DNA of 51,834 bases. Origin: Sporosarcina aquimarina (GTDB lineage Bacteria > Bacillota > Bacilli > Bacillales_A > Planococcaceae). Each line of letters starts with the position of its first letter. Position 1 is the stretch's first letter. The notes under the pieces are model-generated. The model was not told where the DNA came from and did no database searches. It saw only the letters and a list, made by a program, of their open reading frames with translations. The stretch covers positions 1 to 51,834 of the forward strand of contig NZ_JACLBZ010000028.1 in assembly GCF_019748715.1 (NCBI RefSeq), given 5' to 3'. Of this stretch, positions 1 through 10,984 are shown one piece after another. The position numbers and the translations under genes were made by a program.

Positions 1-66
1 ATGGTCATCATAGTGAGTGGCTTTTTTGTGTTCTCGAAAGATGAAGAGGAAAGTAGAAAGTTTTGA
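1..66 (+). CDS. 3' end of an unidentified gene (or a 21-codon ORF)
   Basis: An open frame runs from the first base to a TGA at 64-66 and ends in an acidic tail (SKDEEESRKF) after a short hydrophobic stretch. The window cuts it at the left, so it is probably the C-terminus of an upstream protein. It is too short to assign to a family. Confidence 0.35.
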   Translation: MVIIVSGFFVFSKDEEESRKF

Positions 67-99
67 TATACTAAGTAGAAGAAAAGGAGTGCGTGATAG

Positions 100-1524
100 A
101 TGAATTATGAAGATCGACCGCTTATTCAGGCGCTAGAAAACTTTCGTAAACAGCAGCCTATTTCATTCCACGTGCCTGGACATAAACATGGAGCATTGTC
201 TGGTTTACCGCAGAATTTGCGACAGGCATTAGCCTATGACGTTACCGAACTTGCTGGTTTGGATGATCTGCATAGCCCAACAGGCGTAATTCAGCGAGCG
301 GAAGAGAAACTGACACGTTTACATGGAAGTACTCGTAGCTTTCTCTTAGTCAACGGCTCTACTGTTGGTAATTTGGCTATGCTGTATGCAACAGTGGGGA
401 AAGGCGATGCAGTATTGGTTCAACGAAATGCGCATAAGTCCGTGTTTCATGCGCTCGAGTTAACAGGGGCGCGGGCAGTTTTTTTATCCCCCCAGTGGGA
501 TGAAGATACGCGGACTGCAGGAGGTGTGTCGGTTGCAAATGTTAAGGAAGCGTTTAAGCAATTTTCCAACGTAAAAGCTGCCGTTTTTACAAATCCTACT
601 TACTATGGAGTAGCAAACAGAGAGCTAGGTAAAATAATTAAAGAGTGTCATGCGTATAGAGTGCCTGTTTTAGTAGATGAAGCGCATGGTGCTCACTTCA
701 AAGCTCATCAATCATTTCCGGAAAGTGCGCTTAGCCTAGGTGCGGATGTAGTGGTTCAATCTGCACATAAGACATTGCCGGCAATGACAATGGCTTCATT
801 TTTACATGTACGTTCAAATTTCGTTAAAACAGAACGAGTAGCGCATTTTTTACATATGTTGCAGTCGAGTAGTCCATCCTACTTGTTGATGGCTTCATTG
901 GATGATGCTAGGCATTATGTAGAGTCTTATAATGAAACGGATTATGCAAGCTTACAATCATACAGGCGAGAGTTACTACGAGAGCTTCAATGCATTTCCG
1001 ATGTGAAAGTGGTTGAAGTAGATGATCCATTAAAGCTGCTAGTACGCGTAGAGGGTAATACAGGCTTCGCTTTGCAAGACGCACTAGAAAAACAAGGCGT
1101 TTATTCGGAACTCGCAGATCTTTATCAAGTCCTTTTAGTGTTGCCTTTAGTGAAAGCCGATCATGCAGGTATTGTGAACGATGTGGTAAAGAAATTTAGA
1201 GATGCAGTAGAGTTGCTACGTGCAACGGAAAGTGATAAGCCATCGGTTAAGCTTAAAATGCCGCACTTGCCAATAACGACAGCGGTCTATACAACAGATC
1301 GGCTACGAGAAATGAAAGCCGAGTGGATGCATATTGAGGAGGCAAAGGGTAAAATTGCTTTTGAATCAATTGTCCCTTATCCGCCTGGTATCCCATTGTT
1401 ATGCGCTGGCGAGAGAGTTGCAGAAGCGCATATACGGCAACTGCTTGTGTTAGCGGAAGCAGGCTCTCGTTTTCAAGGAGCTTTTGATGTAGAGTCGAAT
1501 CAAATTAAAGTGGTCAGTGAATAG
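100..1524 (+). CDS. yaaO: Orn/Lys/Arg decarboxylase family protein (YaaO-like)
   Basis: A 474-residue PLP-dependent fold-type I decarboxylase. The N-terminus carries the family signature HVPGHKHG. A VDEAHGAH segment (Asp193 to His199) and the Schiff-base lysine in SAHKT (Lys224) are intact, and the C-terminal Orn/Lys/Arg decarboxylase domain has the YPPGIPLL motif. Substrate (arginine, lysine or ornithine) cannot be read from the sequence; in this family the product would be a polyamine precursor. The ATG is preceded by AAAAGGAGTG. It sits just before tmk, as yaaO does in B. subtilis, with a 16-base gap, so the two are probably cotranscribed. Confidence 0.9.
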   Translation: MNYEDRPLIQALENFRKQQPISFHVPGHKHGALSGLPQNLRQALAYDVTELAGLDDLHSPTGVIQRAEEKLTRLHGSTRSFLLVNGSTVGNLAMLYATVGKGDAVLVQRNAHKSVFHALELTGARAVFLSPQWDEDTRTAGGVSVANVKEAFKQFSNVKAAVFTNPTYYGVANRELGKIIKECHAYRVPVLVDEAHGAHFKAHQSFPESALSLGADVVVQSAHKTLPAMTMASFLHVRSNFVKTERVAHFLHMLQSSSPSYLLMASLDDARHYVESYNETDYASLQSYRRELLRELQCISDVKVVEVDDPLKLLVRVEGNTGFALQDALEKQGVYSELADLYQVLLVLPLVKADHAGIVNDVVKKFRDAVELLRATESDKPSVKLKMPHLPITTAVYTTDRLREMKAEWMHIEEAKGKIAFESIVPYPPGIPLLCAGERVAEAHIRQLLVLAEAGSRFQGAFDVESNQIKVVSE

Positions 1525-1540
1525 ATAGGAGACGTTTTTT

Positions 1541-2182
1541 TTGAGAGGTTTATTTATTAGTTTTGAAGGACCGGAAGGCGCAGGAAAGACGACAGTATTG
1601 CATAAGATTGCTGCAAGATTGAAGGAACAAGGGCGCGCGGTTACAATGACACGTGAACCAGGCGGAATTCCTATTGCCGAGAAAATACGTGAAGTGATTT
1701 TAGACGCAAATCATCAAGAGATGGATGGAAAGACAGAGGCCTTATTGTATGCAGCTGCACGCCGGCAGCACTTAGTTGAAAAAGTTTTGCCGGCTCTTGA
1801 AGAAGGCAGCATCGTACTCTGTGACCGCTTTATTGATAGTTCACTGGCATATCAAGGCTTTGCACGAGGTCTAGGGATGGACGATGTGTTAGCAATCAAT
1901 TTATTTGCGATAGAAGACCATATGCCTGACTGTACGATCTTTTTCGATGTACCGCCGGAAGTGGGATTGGAGCGAATCTGGAAAGATACAGAACGGGAGC
2001 AAAACCGTTTAGACTTGGAAGAACTGGAATTTCATAAGCGGGTCTATAAAGGGTATCAAGAAGTGATAACGCGAGCCGAAGGACGGATACAAGTAGTGGA
2101 TGCACAGAAGTCAGAGTTGCAAGTAGTCGAAAATGTATGGGAAATTGTAAATTCAGAAGTCAACTTAAAATGGAATTCGTGA
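1541..2182 (+). CDS. tmk: Thymidylate kinase
   Basis: Phosphorylates dTMP to dTDP with ATP in the cytoplasm, an essential step of dTTP synthesis. The 213-residue protein has the P-loop GPEGAGKTT at residues 10-18, the [12 protein letters not shown] segment that contacts dTMP, and the length usual for the family. The start is a TTG preceded by ATAGGAG at 1526-1532; the protein from there begins [10 protein letters not shown], which matches the family N-terminus. It is followed by darA, yaaR and holB, the conserved order in Bacillales. Confidence 0.96.
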   Translation: MRGLFISFEGPEGAGKTTVLHKIAARLKEQGRAVTMTREPGGIPIAEKIREVILDANHQEMDGKTEALLYAAARRQHLVEKVLPALEEGSIVLCDRFIDSSLAYQGFARGLGMDDVLAINLFAIEDHMPDCTIFFDVPPEVGLERIWKDTEREQNRLDLEELEFHKRVYKGYQEVITRAEGRIQVVDAQKSELQVVENVWEIVNSEVNLKWNS

Positions 2183-2188
2183 TATAAT
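2180..2188 (+). promoter_or_regulatory. Candidate extended -10 promoter for darA
   Basis: TGA followed by TATAAT forms an extended -10 element overlapping the tmk stop codon. No good -35 hexamer is seen 16-18 bases upstream. It would give darA-yaaR a start of their own about 75 bases before the darA TTG. Confidence 0.35.
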
Positions 2189-2247
2189 AGAAAGGAACCT
2201 TCTTTAGAAGTAGACACGGACCGGATGAGAGAGCCGTGTAGATATAA

Positions 2248-2601
<354 letters not shown>

Positions 2602-2618
2602 TATTGAGGTGAACTCTG

Positions 2619-3059
2619 ATGAAAGTCAATGGTGACTATCGTACAGGGATGGATAAATTACCGAAAGACCCGCTTCGTCAGTTGCAAGGAAATGCTCGTT
2701 TTGGACAAATGGTGGAGAAGCAGGAAGCACGCCTGCAAAGTGAACAGATCACCCGCCTATTTGGAGATATTTCAAGTGCAGGTGATCGGCTCGCGCGGTC
2801 ACGGAATTTGCGTGATATGGCAAAGTATAAAATGCTGATTAAACGCTTTCTGAAGGAGTCAGTAGAGTCCGGTATTGAATTAAAACAATCCCATACTTGG
2901 AATCAATTTGGTGAAGGACGCCGTTTAAAGATTGTCCGAACGATTGATGAGAAACTAATTGCACTGACAGAAGCCCTATTGGATGAAGAAGAATCATCCA
3001 TTGATTTGCTAGCGAAAATCGGCGAAATCAAAGGACTTTTGATTAACTTATATACGTAA
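2619..3059 (+). CDS. yaaR: YaaR family protein (DUF327)
   Basis: A 146-residue soluble, helix-rich, charged protein of the YaaR family, whose function is not established. It has no signal peptide or membrane segment. The family-typical C-terminal region (WNQFGEGRRLKIVRTID) is intact. The ATG is preceded by TGAGGTG. It is in the conserved darA-yaaR-holB order and is followed at once by a hairpin terminator, so it may be the last gene of a short transcript that starts before darA or tmk. Confidence 0.88.
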   Translation: MKVNGDYRTGMDKLPKDPLRQLQGNARFGQMVEKQEARLQSEQITRLFGDISSAGDRLARSRNLRDMAKYKMLIKRFLKESVESGIELKQSHTWNQFGEGRRLKIVRTIDEKLIALTEALLDEEESSIDLLAKIGEIKGLLINLYT

Positions 3060-3096
3060 TCCCGTGCTGCATTTTACTGGTAGCACGGGGTTTTTT
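3060..3096 (+). terminator. Rho-independent terminator between yaaR and holB
   Basis: CCCGTGCT at 3061-3068 pairs with AGCACGGG at 3082-3089, followed by six T at 3091-3096. It lies inside an otherwise continuous gene string, so it probably attenuates rather than ends transcription into holB. Confidence 0.85.
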
Positions 3097-3132
3097 GCAA
3101 CAACTATGAAGAACTACCAAGGAGGAGATTGC

Positions 3133-4143
3133 ATGTTGGAAAACGACAATAATCATGCATTGCAGTCTCAACAACAGGTAATCAAGCGCTTACAAACAAT
3201 TCACCAACGTCAGCGTGTTGGACATGCCTATATATTCGACGGTTCTAATGGGTCAGGCAAGGAACTTATTGCAAGTTATTTTACAAAGTTACTGCTATGT
3301 ATGGATCCAAAAGAAAATGTTCCATGTGAAACATGTCATTCCTGCAAAAGGATACAATCAGGCAATCATCCAAATGTTGTGACCATCAGACCGGACGGAC
3401 AGGATATTAAAAAAGATCAAATGGCAGAATTAATTATGAAAATGACGAAGAAGGGTTATGAGGAAGGGTGTAAGGTATATATCATTGCCAACGCTGAGCG
3501 AATGAATAGTTCAGCCTCCAATACCCTATTAAAGTTTCTTGAAGAACCTGAAGGCAATGTGACAGCAATCTTGCTGACTGACTCTTACACATCTGTTTTA
3601 CCGACCATTCAATCACGTTGTCAGCGAATACCTTTACAGCCCATGAATCGAGAGGCCATCATAGAGGCCCTTATACAGCAAGGAGTAACGACATCGTTGG
3701 CCGCAACCGTTACCATGATGACCGCCAATGCCAATGAAGCGTATGAAATGACGCAGGAAGATTCCTTTGTACAGAAACGGAAATTAGTGTTAAAATTAGT
3801 AGAGGCAATTGAACAGCGATCGCCGGGTGAGGCTTTGTTGTTCATTCAGACAGATTGGATGCCTTTAATGAAGGAAAAAAGTGATTGTGAACAAGGGATA
3901 GACTTGCTTCTCTTTGCATACCGTGATATTGTAGCGGTGAAAGCGGGACTGCAATCGACTATTGCGTATCCCGATCAACTGGAAACCTTCACTAAACATT
4001 CTGTTAAAAATGCGTATAGCAGTTTAACTGTAAAAATAGATGCCATCTTGCAGGCAAAAAAACGATTGCATCAAAATATGAATCGTACGCTTTTACTAGA
4101 ACAATTGGTGCTTACTATGCAGGAGGGGTTATTGTTTGTATAA
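3133..4143 (+). CDS. holB: DNA polymerase III delta' subunit
   Basis: The delta' subunit of the clamp loader, an AAA+ protein that helps place the sliding clamp on primed DNA. The 336-residue product has the degenerate P-loop GSNGSGKE near residue 39, a four-cysteine zinc module (C-x8-C-x2-C-x2-C, ending CETCHSC), and the FLEEPEGN and TIQSRCQ segments typical of delta'. I start it at the ATG at 3133, behind GGAGGAG at 3121-3127. An earlier in-frame start at 3064 would lie inside the preceding terminator hairpin and has no ribosome site. Its last 8 bases overlap ricT. Confidence 0.94.
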   Translation: MLENDNNHALQSQQQVIKRLQTIHQRQRVGHAYIFDGSNGSGKELIASYFTKLLLCMDPKENVPCETCHSCKRIQSGNHPNVVTIRPDGQDIKKDQMAELIMKMTKKGYEEGCKVYIIANAERMNSSASNTLLKFLEEPEGNVTAILLTDSYTSVLPTIQSRCQRIPLQPMNREAIIEALIQQGVTTSLAATVTMMTANANEAYEMTQEDSFVQKRKLVLKLVEAIEQRSPGEALLFIQTDWMPLMKEKSDCEQGIDLLLFAYRDIVAVKAGLQSTIAYPDQLETFTKHSVKNAYSSLTVKIDAILQAKKRLHQNMNRTLLLEQLVLTMQEGLLFV

Positions 4144-4963
4144 AGTCGTAGGCGTCCGTTTTAAAAAAGCGGGTAAATTATATTATTTCGATCCATTGGA
4201 TATGCCGGTTGAAGTCGGTAACTATGTCATTGTAGAAACCGCAAGAGGCATAGAATACGGCAAAGTTGCTAGTCGAAGTAATGAAATAGATGATGAAGAC
4301 GTGGTCTTGCCATTGAAGAAGATCATTCGCCTTGCCGATGAGAATGATCGAGAGCTTGTTAGAGAAAATCAGCAGGAAGCAGAGCAGGCATTTGATGTTT
4401 GTGCTGAAAAGATTATAGAGCATCGGTTGGATATGCGTTTAGTCGATGTTGAGTATACATTTGACCGCAATAAAATTGTCTTCTATTTTACTGCTGAAGG
4501 TCGAGTTGACTTTCGCAGCTTGGTAAAGGATCTTGCATCGATTTTTCGAACAAGAATTGAGTTGCGCCAAATTGGCGTACGCGATGAAGCCAAGATGCTA
4601 GGTGGAATCGGACCGTGTGGAAGGATGCTGTGCTGTTCCACATTTTTAGGAGATTTTGAGCCTGTATCCATTAAGATGGCTAAGGATCAAAACCTTTCGT
4701 TGAATCCATCGAAGATTTCAGGGCTTTGTGGGCGCCTTATGTGTTGTCTAAAGTATGAAAATGATGAATACGAGGAAGCAAAAGCACAAATGCCTGATAT
4801 TGGCACTCAAGTGGCAACGCCAGACGGGATTGGAAAAGTGGTTGGCTTAAATTTATTGGAACGCGTGCTGCAAGTGAATATGCCAGCTTTTGAAAGGGTA
4901 CTCGAATATGCGTGGAGTGAGATTGAGGATTTACAGAAGGAAATGGCTCAATTGACGAAATGA
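4136..4963 (+). CDS. ricT: RicT (YaaT), PSP1-domain regulator
   Basis: A 275-residue PSP1 C-terminal domain protein. In B. subtilis RicT works with RicA and RicF in a complex that carries iron-sulfur clusters, promotes maturation of certain operon mRNAs by RNase Y, and aids sporulation, competence and biofilm formation. The cysteine-rich core is intact: [13 protein letters not shown] and later [14 protein letters not shown]. The start is TTG at 4136, overlapping the holB end, with AGGAGGGG at 4121-4128 as ribosome site. The gene is translationally coupled to holB as in relatives. Confidence 0.95.
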   Translation: MYKVVGVRFKKAGKLYYFDPLDMPVEVGNYVIVETARGIEYGKVASRSNEIDDEDVVLPLKKIIRLADENDRELVRENQQEAEQAFDVCAEKIIEHRLDMRLVDVEYTFDRNKIVFYFTAEGRVDFRSLVKDLASIFRTRIELRQIGVRDEAKMLGGIGPCGRMLCCSTFLGDFEPVSIKMAKDQNLSLNPSKISGLCGRLMCCLKYENDEYEEAKAQMPDIGTQVATPDGIGKVVGLNLLERVLQVNMPAFERVLEYAWSEIEDLQKEMAQLTK

Positions 4964-4976
4964 CGAGGTGGAACAG

Positions 4977-5336
4977 TTGAAAGAAGTGAACTTTCTTGAC
5001 AGGGTGATGGAGTTTGAACAACAGTTGGACTCTATGCAAAAACAATTCAGGGAACTTATTGGGTTTGTCGCAGAGATGACTGAAGAAAACCACTCGCTTC
5101 GTCTGGAAAACCATCATCTGCGAACGCGACTGGATGAAATCGATAAGATTACACAAAATATAGAAGAGACCGCGCGAGATGAACGTCCGAAGAAGCTAGA
5201 TGTTGGCGAGGGTGTAGACAATTTAGCTCGGCTGTACAATGAAGGGTTTCATGTGTGCAATGTACATTATGGCAGCAGCCGTAAAGGCGAAGATTGTTTG
5301 TTTTGTCTGTCATTTTTAAATAAACAGAACGGTTGA
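4977..5336 (+). CDS. yabA: Replication initiation control protein YabA
   Basis: YabA bridges DnaA and the DnaN clamp and restrains re-initiation of replication. The product has an N-terminal coiled coil (leucine-rich, residues about 1-60, including the segment [14 protein letters not shown]) and a C-terminal zinc motif with CNVHYG and [11 protein letters not shown] prefer the TTG at 4977 (119 residues), because CGAGGTGG at 4964-4971 sits 5 bases before it; a GTG at 4968 would lie inside that ribosome site. It follows ricT by 13 bases and probably shares its transcript. Confidence 0.92.
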   Translation: MKEVNFLDRVMEFEQQLDSMQKQFRELIGFVAEMTEENHSLRLENHHLRTRLDEIDKITQNIEETARDERPKKLDVGEGVDNLARLYNEGFHVCNVHYGSSRKGEDCLFCLSFLNKQNG

Positions 5337-5338
5337 AA

Positions 5339-5377
5339 GGGTCAATTCCTATTTTTAGGTATTGGCTTTTTCTTTTG
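5339..5377 (+). terminator. Probable imperfect terminator after yabA
   Basis: GTCAATTCCTA pairs imperfectly with TAGGTATTGGC around a TTTT loop and is followed by a T-rich run (TTTTTCTTTT). Two positions do not pair, so read-through into yabB is likely. Confidence 0.5.
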
Positions 5378-5394
5378 ATTAAGGAGTGTACGGC

Positions 5395-6135
5395 ATGAAT
5401 TTACAAGACGATGAAAGACTTGATTACTTATTAGCAGAGGATTTACGCATTATTCAAAGTCCTTCTGTTTTTTCATTTTCATTGGATGCGGTATTGTTGG
5501 CAAGGTTCGCTTATGTACCGATTCGAAGTGGGAAGGTAGTGGACTTGTGTACTGGAAATGGGGCCATTCCTTTATTTTTGAGTGCACGAACGAAAGCGAG
5601 AATTGTTGGGGTTGAGTTGCAAGAGCGGCTGGCAGATATGGCGAAAAGAAGTGTGGCTCATAACGGACTTGATGAACAGTTGTCGATTTTACAGGATAAT
5701 GTGATTGGGATTGCCAAGAAGATTGGATACGATACCTATGATACTGTTACGTGCAATCCCCCTTATTTTCCCGCAAATGAGGCTAGTGCAAGAAACAAAA
5801 GCGAGCATTATACGATCGCAAGACATGAAGTTGAATTGAAGCTGGATCAAGCAGTACAATCTGCCAGTGAATTATTAAAACAAGGTGGCAAGGCAGCATT
5901 TGTTCATCGACCGGGTCGCCTGTTGGATATGATCACTTCTATGAGACAGCATCGACTAGAGCCAAAGCGCATTCGCTTTGTCTATCCAAAAGAAGGAAAA
6001 GAAGCGAATACGTTATTGATCGAAGCCATAAAGGATGGGAAACCAGATTTAAAAATCCTGCCTCCTTTATATGTATATCAGGCCAATGGAAATTATACAG
6101 AGGAAGTGAGGCACCTACTGTATGGCGACGAGTGA
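5395..6135 (+). CDS. yabB: tRNA1(Val) (adenine37-N6)-methyltransferase family protein (YabB)
   Basis: A 246-residue SAM-dependent methyltransferase of the TrmN6/YabB family. The SAM motif is [15 protein letters not shown] and the catalytic tetrad is NPPY (in TCNPPYFPA), the signature of N6-adenine methyltransferases. By homology it modifies adenosine next to the anticodon of a tRNA. I use the ATG at 5395 behind AAGGAGTG at 5381-5388; the GTG inside that ribosome site (5386) is a poorer choice. Its end overlaps the next gene by 14 bases. Confidence 0.9.
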   Translation: MNLQDDERLDYLLAEDLRIIQSPSVFSFSLDAVLLARFAYVPIRSGKVVDLCTGNGAIPLFLSARTKARIVGVELQERLADMAKRSVAHNGLDEQLSILQDNVIGIAKKIGYDTYDTVTCNPPYFPANEASARNKSEHYTIARHEVELKLDQAVQSASELLKQGGKAAFVHRPGRLLDMITSMRQHRLEPKRIRFVYPKEGKEANTLLIEAIKDGKPDLKILPPLYVYQANGNYTEEVRHLLYGDE

Positions 6136-6385
6136 GCACTTTTTTTATGTGTTGGAATGTATAGATGGCTCGTATTACGCAGGATATACGAATGATTTAG
6201 AACGGCGCTTGCGTGTACATAATGAAGGAAAAGGGGCTAAGTATACGAGAGGTCGCTTGCCAGTCAGGTATGTTTACCGTGAAATGTATGAGACGAAACG
6301 AGAGGCGATGCAAGCAGAGTATCAATTCAAGACATTGAATCGTTCGCAAAAAGAGCAGTATATTCGAAAGGAGCGGACAGAATGA
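6122..6385 (+). CDS. yazA: GIY-YIG domain protein (YazA/UPF0213)
   Basis: An 87-residue single-domain GIY-YIG protein. The motif appears as [18 protein letters not shown], followed by the conserved Arg of LERRL and the Glu of [12 protein letters not shown]. The family is structurally nuclease-like, but no cellular role is established for the stand-alone short form. It overlaps yabB by 14 bases and rsmI by 4 (ATGA), so all three are translationally coupled. The same trio occurs in B. subtilis. Confidence 0.92.
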   Translation: MATSEHFFYVLECIDGSYYAGYTNDLERRLRVHNEGKGAKYTRGRLPVRYVYREMYETKREAMQAEYQFKTLNRSQKEQYIRKERTE

Positions 6386-7260
6386 TTGTTTCTCAAAAAA
6401 GTGCCGAAACGACAGAGGCAGGGAAGTTGTTTATTGTCGGAACCCCAATTGGAAATTTAGAAGATATGACATACCGTGCTATACGTATTTTGCAGGAAGT
6501 CGATTTTATAGCAGCAGAAGATACGCGAAACACGATCAAACTGTGTAATCATTTCGATATTCACACGCCGTTAATCAGTTATCATGAACATAATACGCGA
6601 GTTGCCGGAGAAAAAATTATAGAATACCTCAAAACTGGGAAGGATATAGCTATTGTAAGTGATGCGGGTATGCCGTGTATTTCAGATCCAGGAACGGATC
6701 TCGTCAAACTTGCGATTGAACAAGAAATTGCAGTCGTTCCAGTTCCCGGACCTAACGCGGCCGTGACAGCCCTCGTAGCTTCAGGGATTACGCCGCAACC
6801 CTTTCTATTTTGGGGATTCTTGGCCAGGCAGAAAAAAGAACAAAAGGAACAGCTGAAAAAATTGCAACGTTATGAGGAGACGTTGTTATTCTACGAAGCA
6901 CCTCATCGTTTAAAGCAGACCTTGCGAAATCTGACGGAGCAATTTGGTGAGGAACGCAAAATTGTCATGGCACGAGAGCTGACGAAACGCTTTGAAGAAT
7001 TATTGAGGGGTACTCTAGCAGAAGCTGTGGAATGGGCGGACACTCATGAAATCAGAGGAGAGTTTTGCTTAGTGGTAGAGGGCAATTGCAATGTGCAAGA
7101 AGAGGTAATTGAAGAATGGTGGACGGAACTGTCTATAAAAGATCATGTTGAACAGGTGATAGAGCAAAAAGAAATACGTTCAAAAGATGCAATTCGGGAA
7201 GTGGCGGAAGCAAGAGGTCTTGGGAAGCGGGATGTCTACCAGGCGTATCATGTGGATTAA
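6382..7260 (+). CDS. rsmI: 16S rRNA (cytidine1402-2'-O)-methyltransferase
   Basis: RsmI adds the ribose methyl group on C1402 in the decoding centre of 16S rRNA. The 292-residue product is a tetrapyrrole-methylase-fold enzyme with LFIVGTPIGNLEDMTYRAI at the N-terminus, AAEDTRNT, SDAGMPCISDPG and the PVPGPNAAVTAL substrate-loop segment, all diagnostic for RsmI. Length is normal. The ATG overlaps the stop of yazA (ATGA), and a bidirectional terminator follows. Confidence 0.96.
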   Translation: MIVSQKSAETTEAGKLFIVGTPIGNLEDMTYRAIRILQEVDFIAAEDTRNTIKLCNHFDIHTPLISYHEHNTRVAGEKIIEYLKTGKDIAIVSDAGMPCISDPGTDLVKLAIEQEIAVVPVPGPNAAVTALVASGITPQPFLFWGFLARQKKEQKEQLKKLQRYEETLLFYEAPHRLKQTLRNLTEQFGEERKIVMARELTKRFEELLRGTLAEAVEWADTHEIRGEFCLVVEGNCNVQEEVIEEWWTELSIKDHVEQVIEQKEIRSKDAIREVAEARGLGKRDVYQAYHVD

Positions 7261-7286
7261 TTAAGTTAAGGAAAATCTTTCTGAAA

Positions 7287-7329
7287 TAAAAAAGAATCCA
7301 GAACGAGTGAATGTCCGGGATTCTTTTTC
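7287..7329. terminator. Bidirectional terminator between rsmI and abrB
   Basis: AAAAAGAATCC at 7289-7299 pairs with GGATTCTTTTT at 7318-7328. The A-rich left arm and T-rich right arm let it end transcripts from both sides, which suits the convergent rsmI and abrB. Confidence 0.85.
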
Positions 7330-7330
7330 A

Positions 7331-7606
7331 TTAATTAATTTTACCTTCGATTTCTTGAATTAGTTGTTTAGCGCCTTCAGGACTTAAAATCAACTTACCA
7401 TCAATTAGACGAAGATTGTCGTCTGAGACTTCTCCGGTGATAGAGCATGTCATATTTGGCATGTACTTCTTCAAGATAATCTTGTCATCGTCCACGTATA
7501 TTTCTAACGCATCTTTTTGCTCAATACCGAGCGTGCGACGTAATTCGATTGGGATAACAACACGGCCTAACTCATCAACTTTTCTCACGATTCCAGTAGA
7601 TTTCAT
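7331..7606 (-). CDS. abrB: Transition state regulator AbrB
   Basis: A 91-residue homolog of the global repressor that holds back stationary-phase and sporulation genes during growth. The N-terminal DNA-binding swapped-hairpin domain begins MKSTGIVRKVDELGRVVIPI, and the C-terminal oligomerisation part is present. The ATG is preceded on the minus strand by AGGAGGA. It is the only protein gene here on the minus strand; B. subtilis abrB is likewise divergent from metS. Its leader carries two Spo0A boxes, so repression by phosphorylated Spo0A is expected. Confidence 0.95.
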   Translation of the reverse strand: MKSTGIVRKVDELGRVVIPIELRRTLGIEQKDALEIYVDDDKIILKKYMPNMTCSITGEVSDDNLRLIDGKLILSPEGAKQLIQEIEGKIN

Positions 7607-7638
7607 GACAAGGATTCCTCCTACACTCTAAATTTCTA

Positions 7639-7655
7639 TTCGTCAAAATTCGACA
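7639..7655 (-). promoter_or_regulatory. Two tandem Spo0A (0A) boxes in the abrB leader
   Basis: On the minus strand, TGTCGAA (7649-7655) and TGACGAA (7639-7645) are direct repeats exactly 10 bases apart. Both match the 0A consensus TGNCGAA perfectly. They lie downstream of the predicted start near 7670, the position from which Spo0A represses B. subtilis abrB. Confidence 0.85.
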
Positions 7656-7676
7656 TGATTCTCTTGTCTATTAAAC

Positions 7677-7705
7677 ATCATACCAACTCTTCCAATAATC
7701 GTCAA
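7677..7705 (-). promoter_or_regulatory. Sigma-A promoter of abrB
   Basis: Minus strand: TTGACG (7705-7700), 17 bases, TATGAT (7682-7677), with TGG just before the -10 (extended -10). The transcript would start near 7670, giving a leader of about 64 bases. The rest of this gap up to metG (7706-7896) is AT-rich; I see no T-box, riboswitch or convincing plus-strand promoter in it. Confidence 0.8.
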
Positions 7706-7836
7706 TCATCAGAACTTAAAAAAACAATAATATTATTTATCAATTTTTTGATAGGAAAAAAATGAGAGTTTATATGTAAATCTAGTTATTTGTCATTCAT
7801 GCCCTTAGAAATTGATAGATAAATACACTTAATTAG

Positions 7837-9867
<2,031 letters not shown>

Positions 9868-9872
9868 TTTAA

Positions 9873-9915
9873 CGAAAAAAGGATGTCCGGTTCTAATACC
9901 GGGCATCTTTTTTCG
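9873..9915 (+). terminator. Terminator after metG
   Basis: GGATGTCCGGT pairs with ACCGGGCATC (9897-9906), followed by six T. The A-run before the stem is also present. Confidence 0.88.
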
Positions 9916-10080
9916 TGGAGCAAATAAATTCACTTGAAGGATAAATTATGATTTACTAGTTCAATCCGGTGGGAAAGGTATGTATATACAACCGCCTGTT
10001 TGTAACATGTTTGTAATGTGAATGAGATGTAAGACACAATTTTTGATCATAGAATAGAGAATACTGTGAGGAGAGATACG

Positions 10081-10848
10081 ATGTTTATCGATACACATGT
10101 CCACTTGAACGCAGATCAATACGAAGATGATGTGGAAGAGGTTATTCAGCGTGCACTCGATGCGAATGTAGAAAAAATGGTTGTGGTCGGATTTGATACA
10201 AAAACGATCGAAAAGGCGATGGAATTAATTGAACGCTATCCATTTATTTACGGTGTAATTGGCTGGCATCCTGTTGACGCGATTGATTGCACAGATCGTG
10301 ATTTACAATGGATCAAGGAATTGGCTGCTCATCCTAAAATCGTTGGCATTGGAGAGATGGGCCTTGACTATCACTGGGACAAGTCACCGAAGGACATACA
10401 GCAGGAACTGTTTCGTAAACAAATTCAATTAGCAAAAGAAGTGAACTTGCCAATTATTATTCATAATCGGGATGCTACGGGCGATGTAGTCCGTATATTG
10501 CAGGAAGAATCGGCGAGCGAAGTTGGTGGGATTATGCATTGTTACGGTGGAAGCGTTGAAACGGCCAAACAATGTATTGATATGAATTTCCTAATTTCTC
10601 TCGGAGGACCGGTGACATTCAAGAATGCGAGAATGCCAAAAGAGGTAGCAAAAGAGATTCCGCTAAAATATTTATTGATCGAAACGGATGCGCCATATTT
10701 AGCACCGCATCCATACAGAGGGAAACGCAATGAACCCGCATACGTACCGCTGGTTGCTGAGGAAGTTGCACGTCTCAAAGAAATATCGGTTGAACAAGTC
10801 GCAAGGCAAACTACTGAAAATGCCATACATCTTTTCGGTATACAGTGA
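10081..10848 (+). CDS. yabD: TatD family metal-dependent hydrolase (YabD)
   Basis: A 255-residue TatD-type TIM-barrel nuclease/hydrolase. It starts MFIDTHVHLN, whose two histidines bind metal. Further ligands lie in GEMGLDYHWD, PIIIHNRDA, GIMHCYGG and LIETDAPYLAPHPYRGKRNEP. Related enzymes are 3'-5' exonucleases or D-aminoacyl-tRNA deacylase-like; the substrate here is not known. I use the ATG at 10081 behind GAGGAGA at 10068-10074; a GTG at 10066 would lie in front of that site. Standard metG-yabD-yabE order. Confidence 0.94.
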   Translation: MFIDTHVHLNADQYEDDVEEVIQRALDANVEKMVVVGFDTKTIEKAMELIERYPFIYGVIGWHPVDAIDCTDRDLQWIKELAAHPKIVGIGEMGLDYHWDKSPKDIQQELFRKQIQLAKEVNLPIIIHNRDATGDVVRILQEESASEVGGIMHCYGGSVETAKQCIDMNFLISLGGPVTFKNARMPKEVAKEIPLKYLLIETDAPYLAPHPYRGKRNEPAYVPLVAEEVARLKEISVEQVARQTTENAIHLFGIQ

Positions 10849-10926
10849 ATATAGTGGTCACTGGGTTTGCGTTTCTTGACAGACAATATAGTGATGCGGT
10901 CATCTAGTTATTTTTAATTTAAAAGA

Positions 10927-10955
10927 TTGACAGGCAAAAACAAACACTATATACT
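10927..10955 (+). promoter_or_regulatory. Sigma-A promoter of yabE
   Basis: TTGACA (10927-10932), 17 bases, TATACT (10950-10955). Start expected near 10962, about 23 bases before the ATG; GGAGGAG lies at 10971-10977. Confidence 0.8.
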
Positions 10956-10984
10956 CAGCCGAGTAATGAAGGAGGAGTTTTTTC

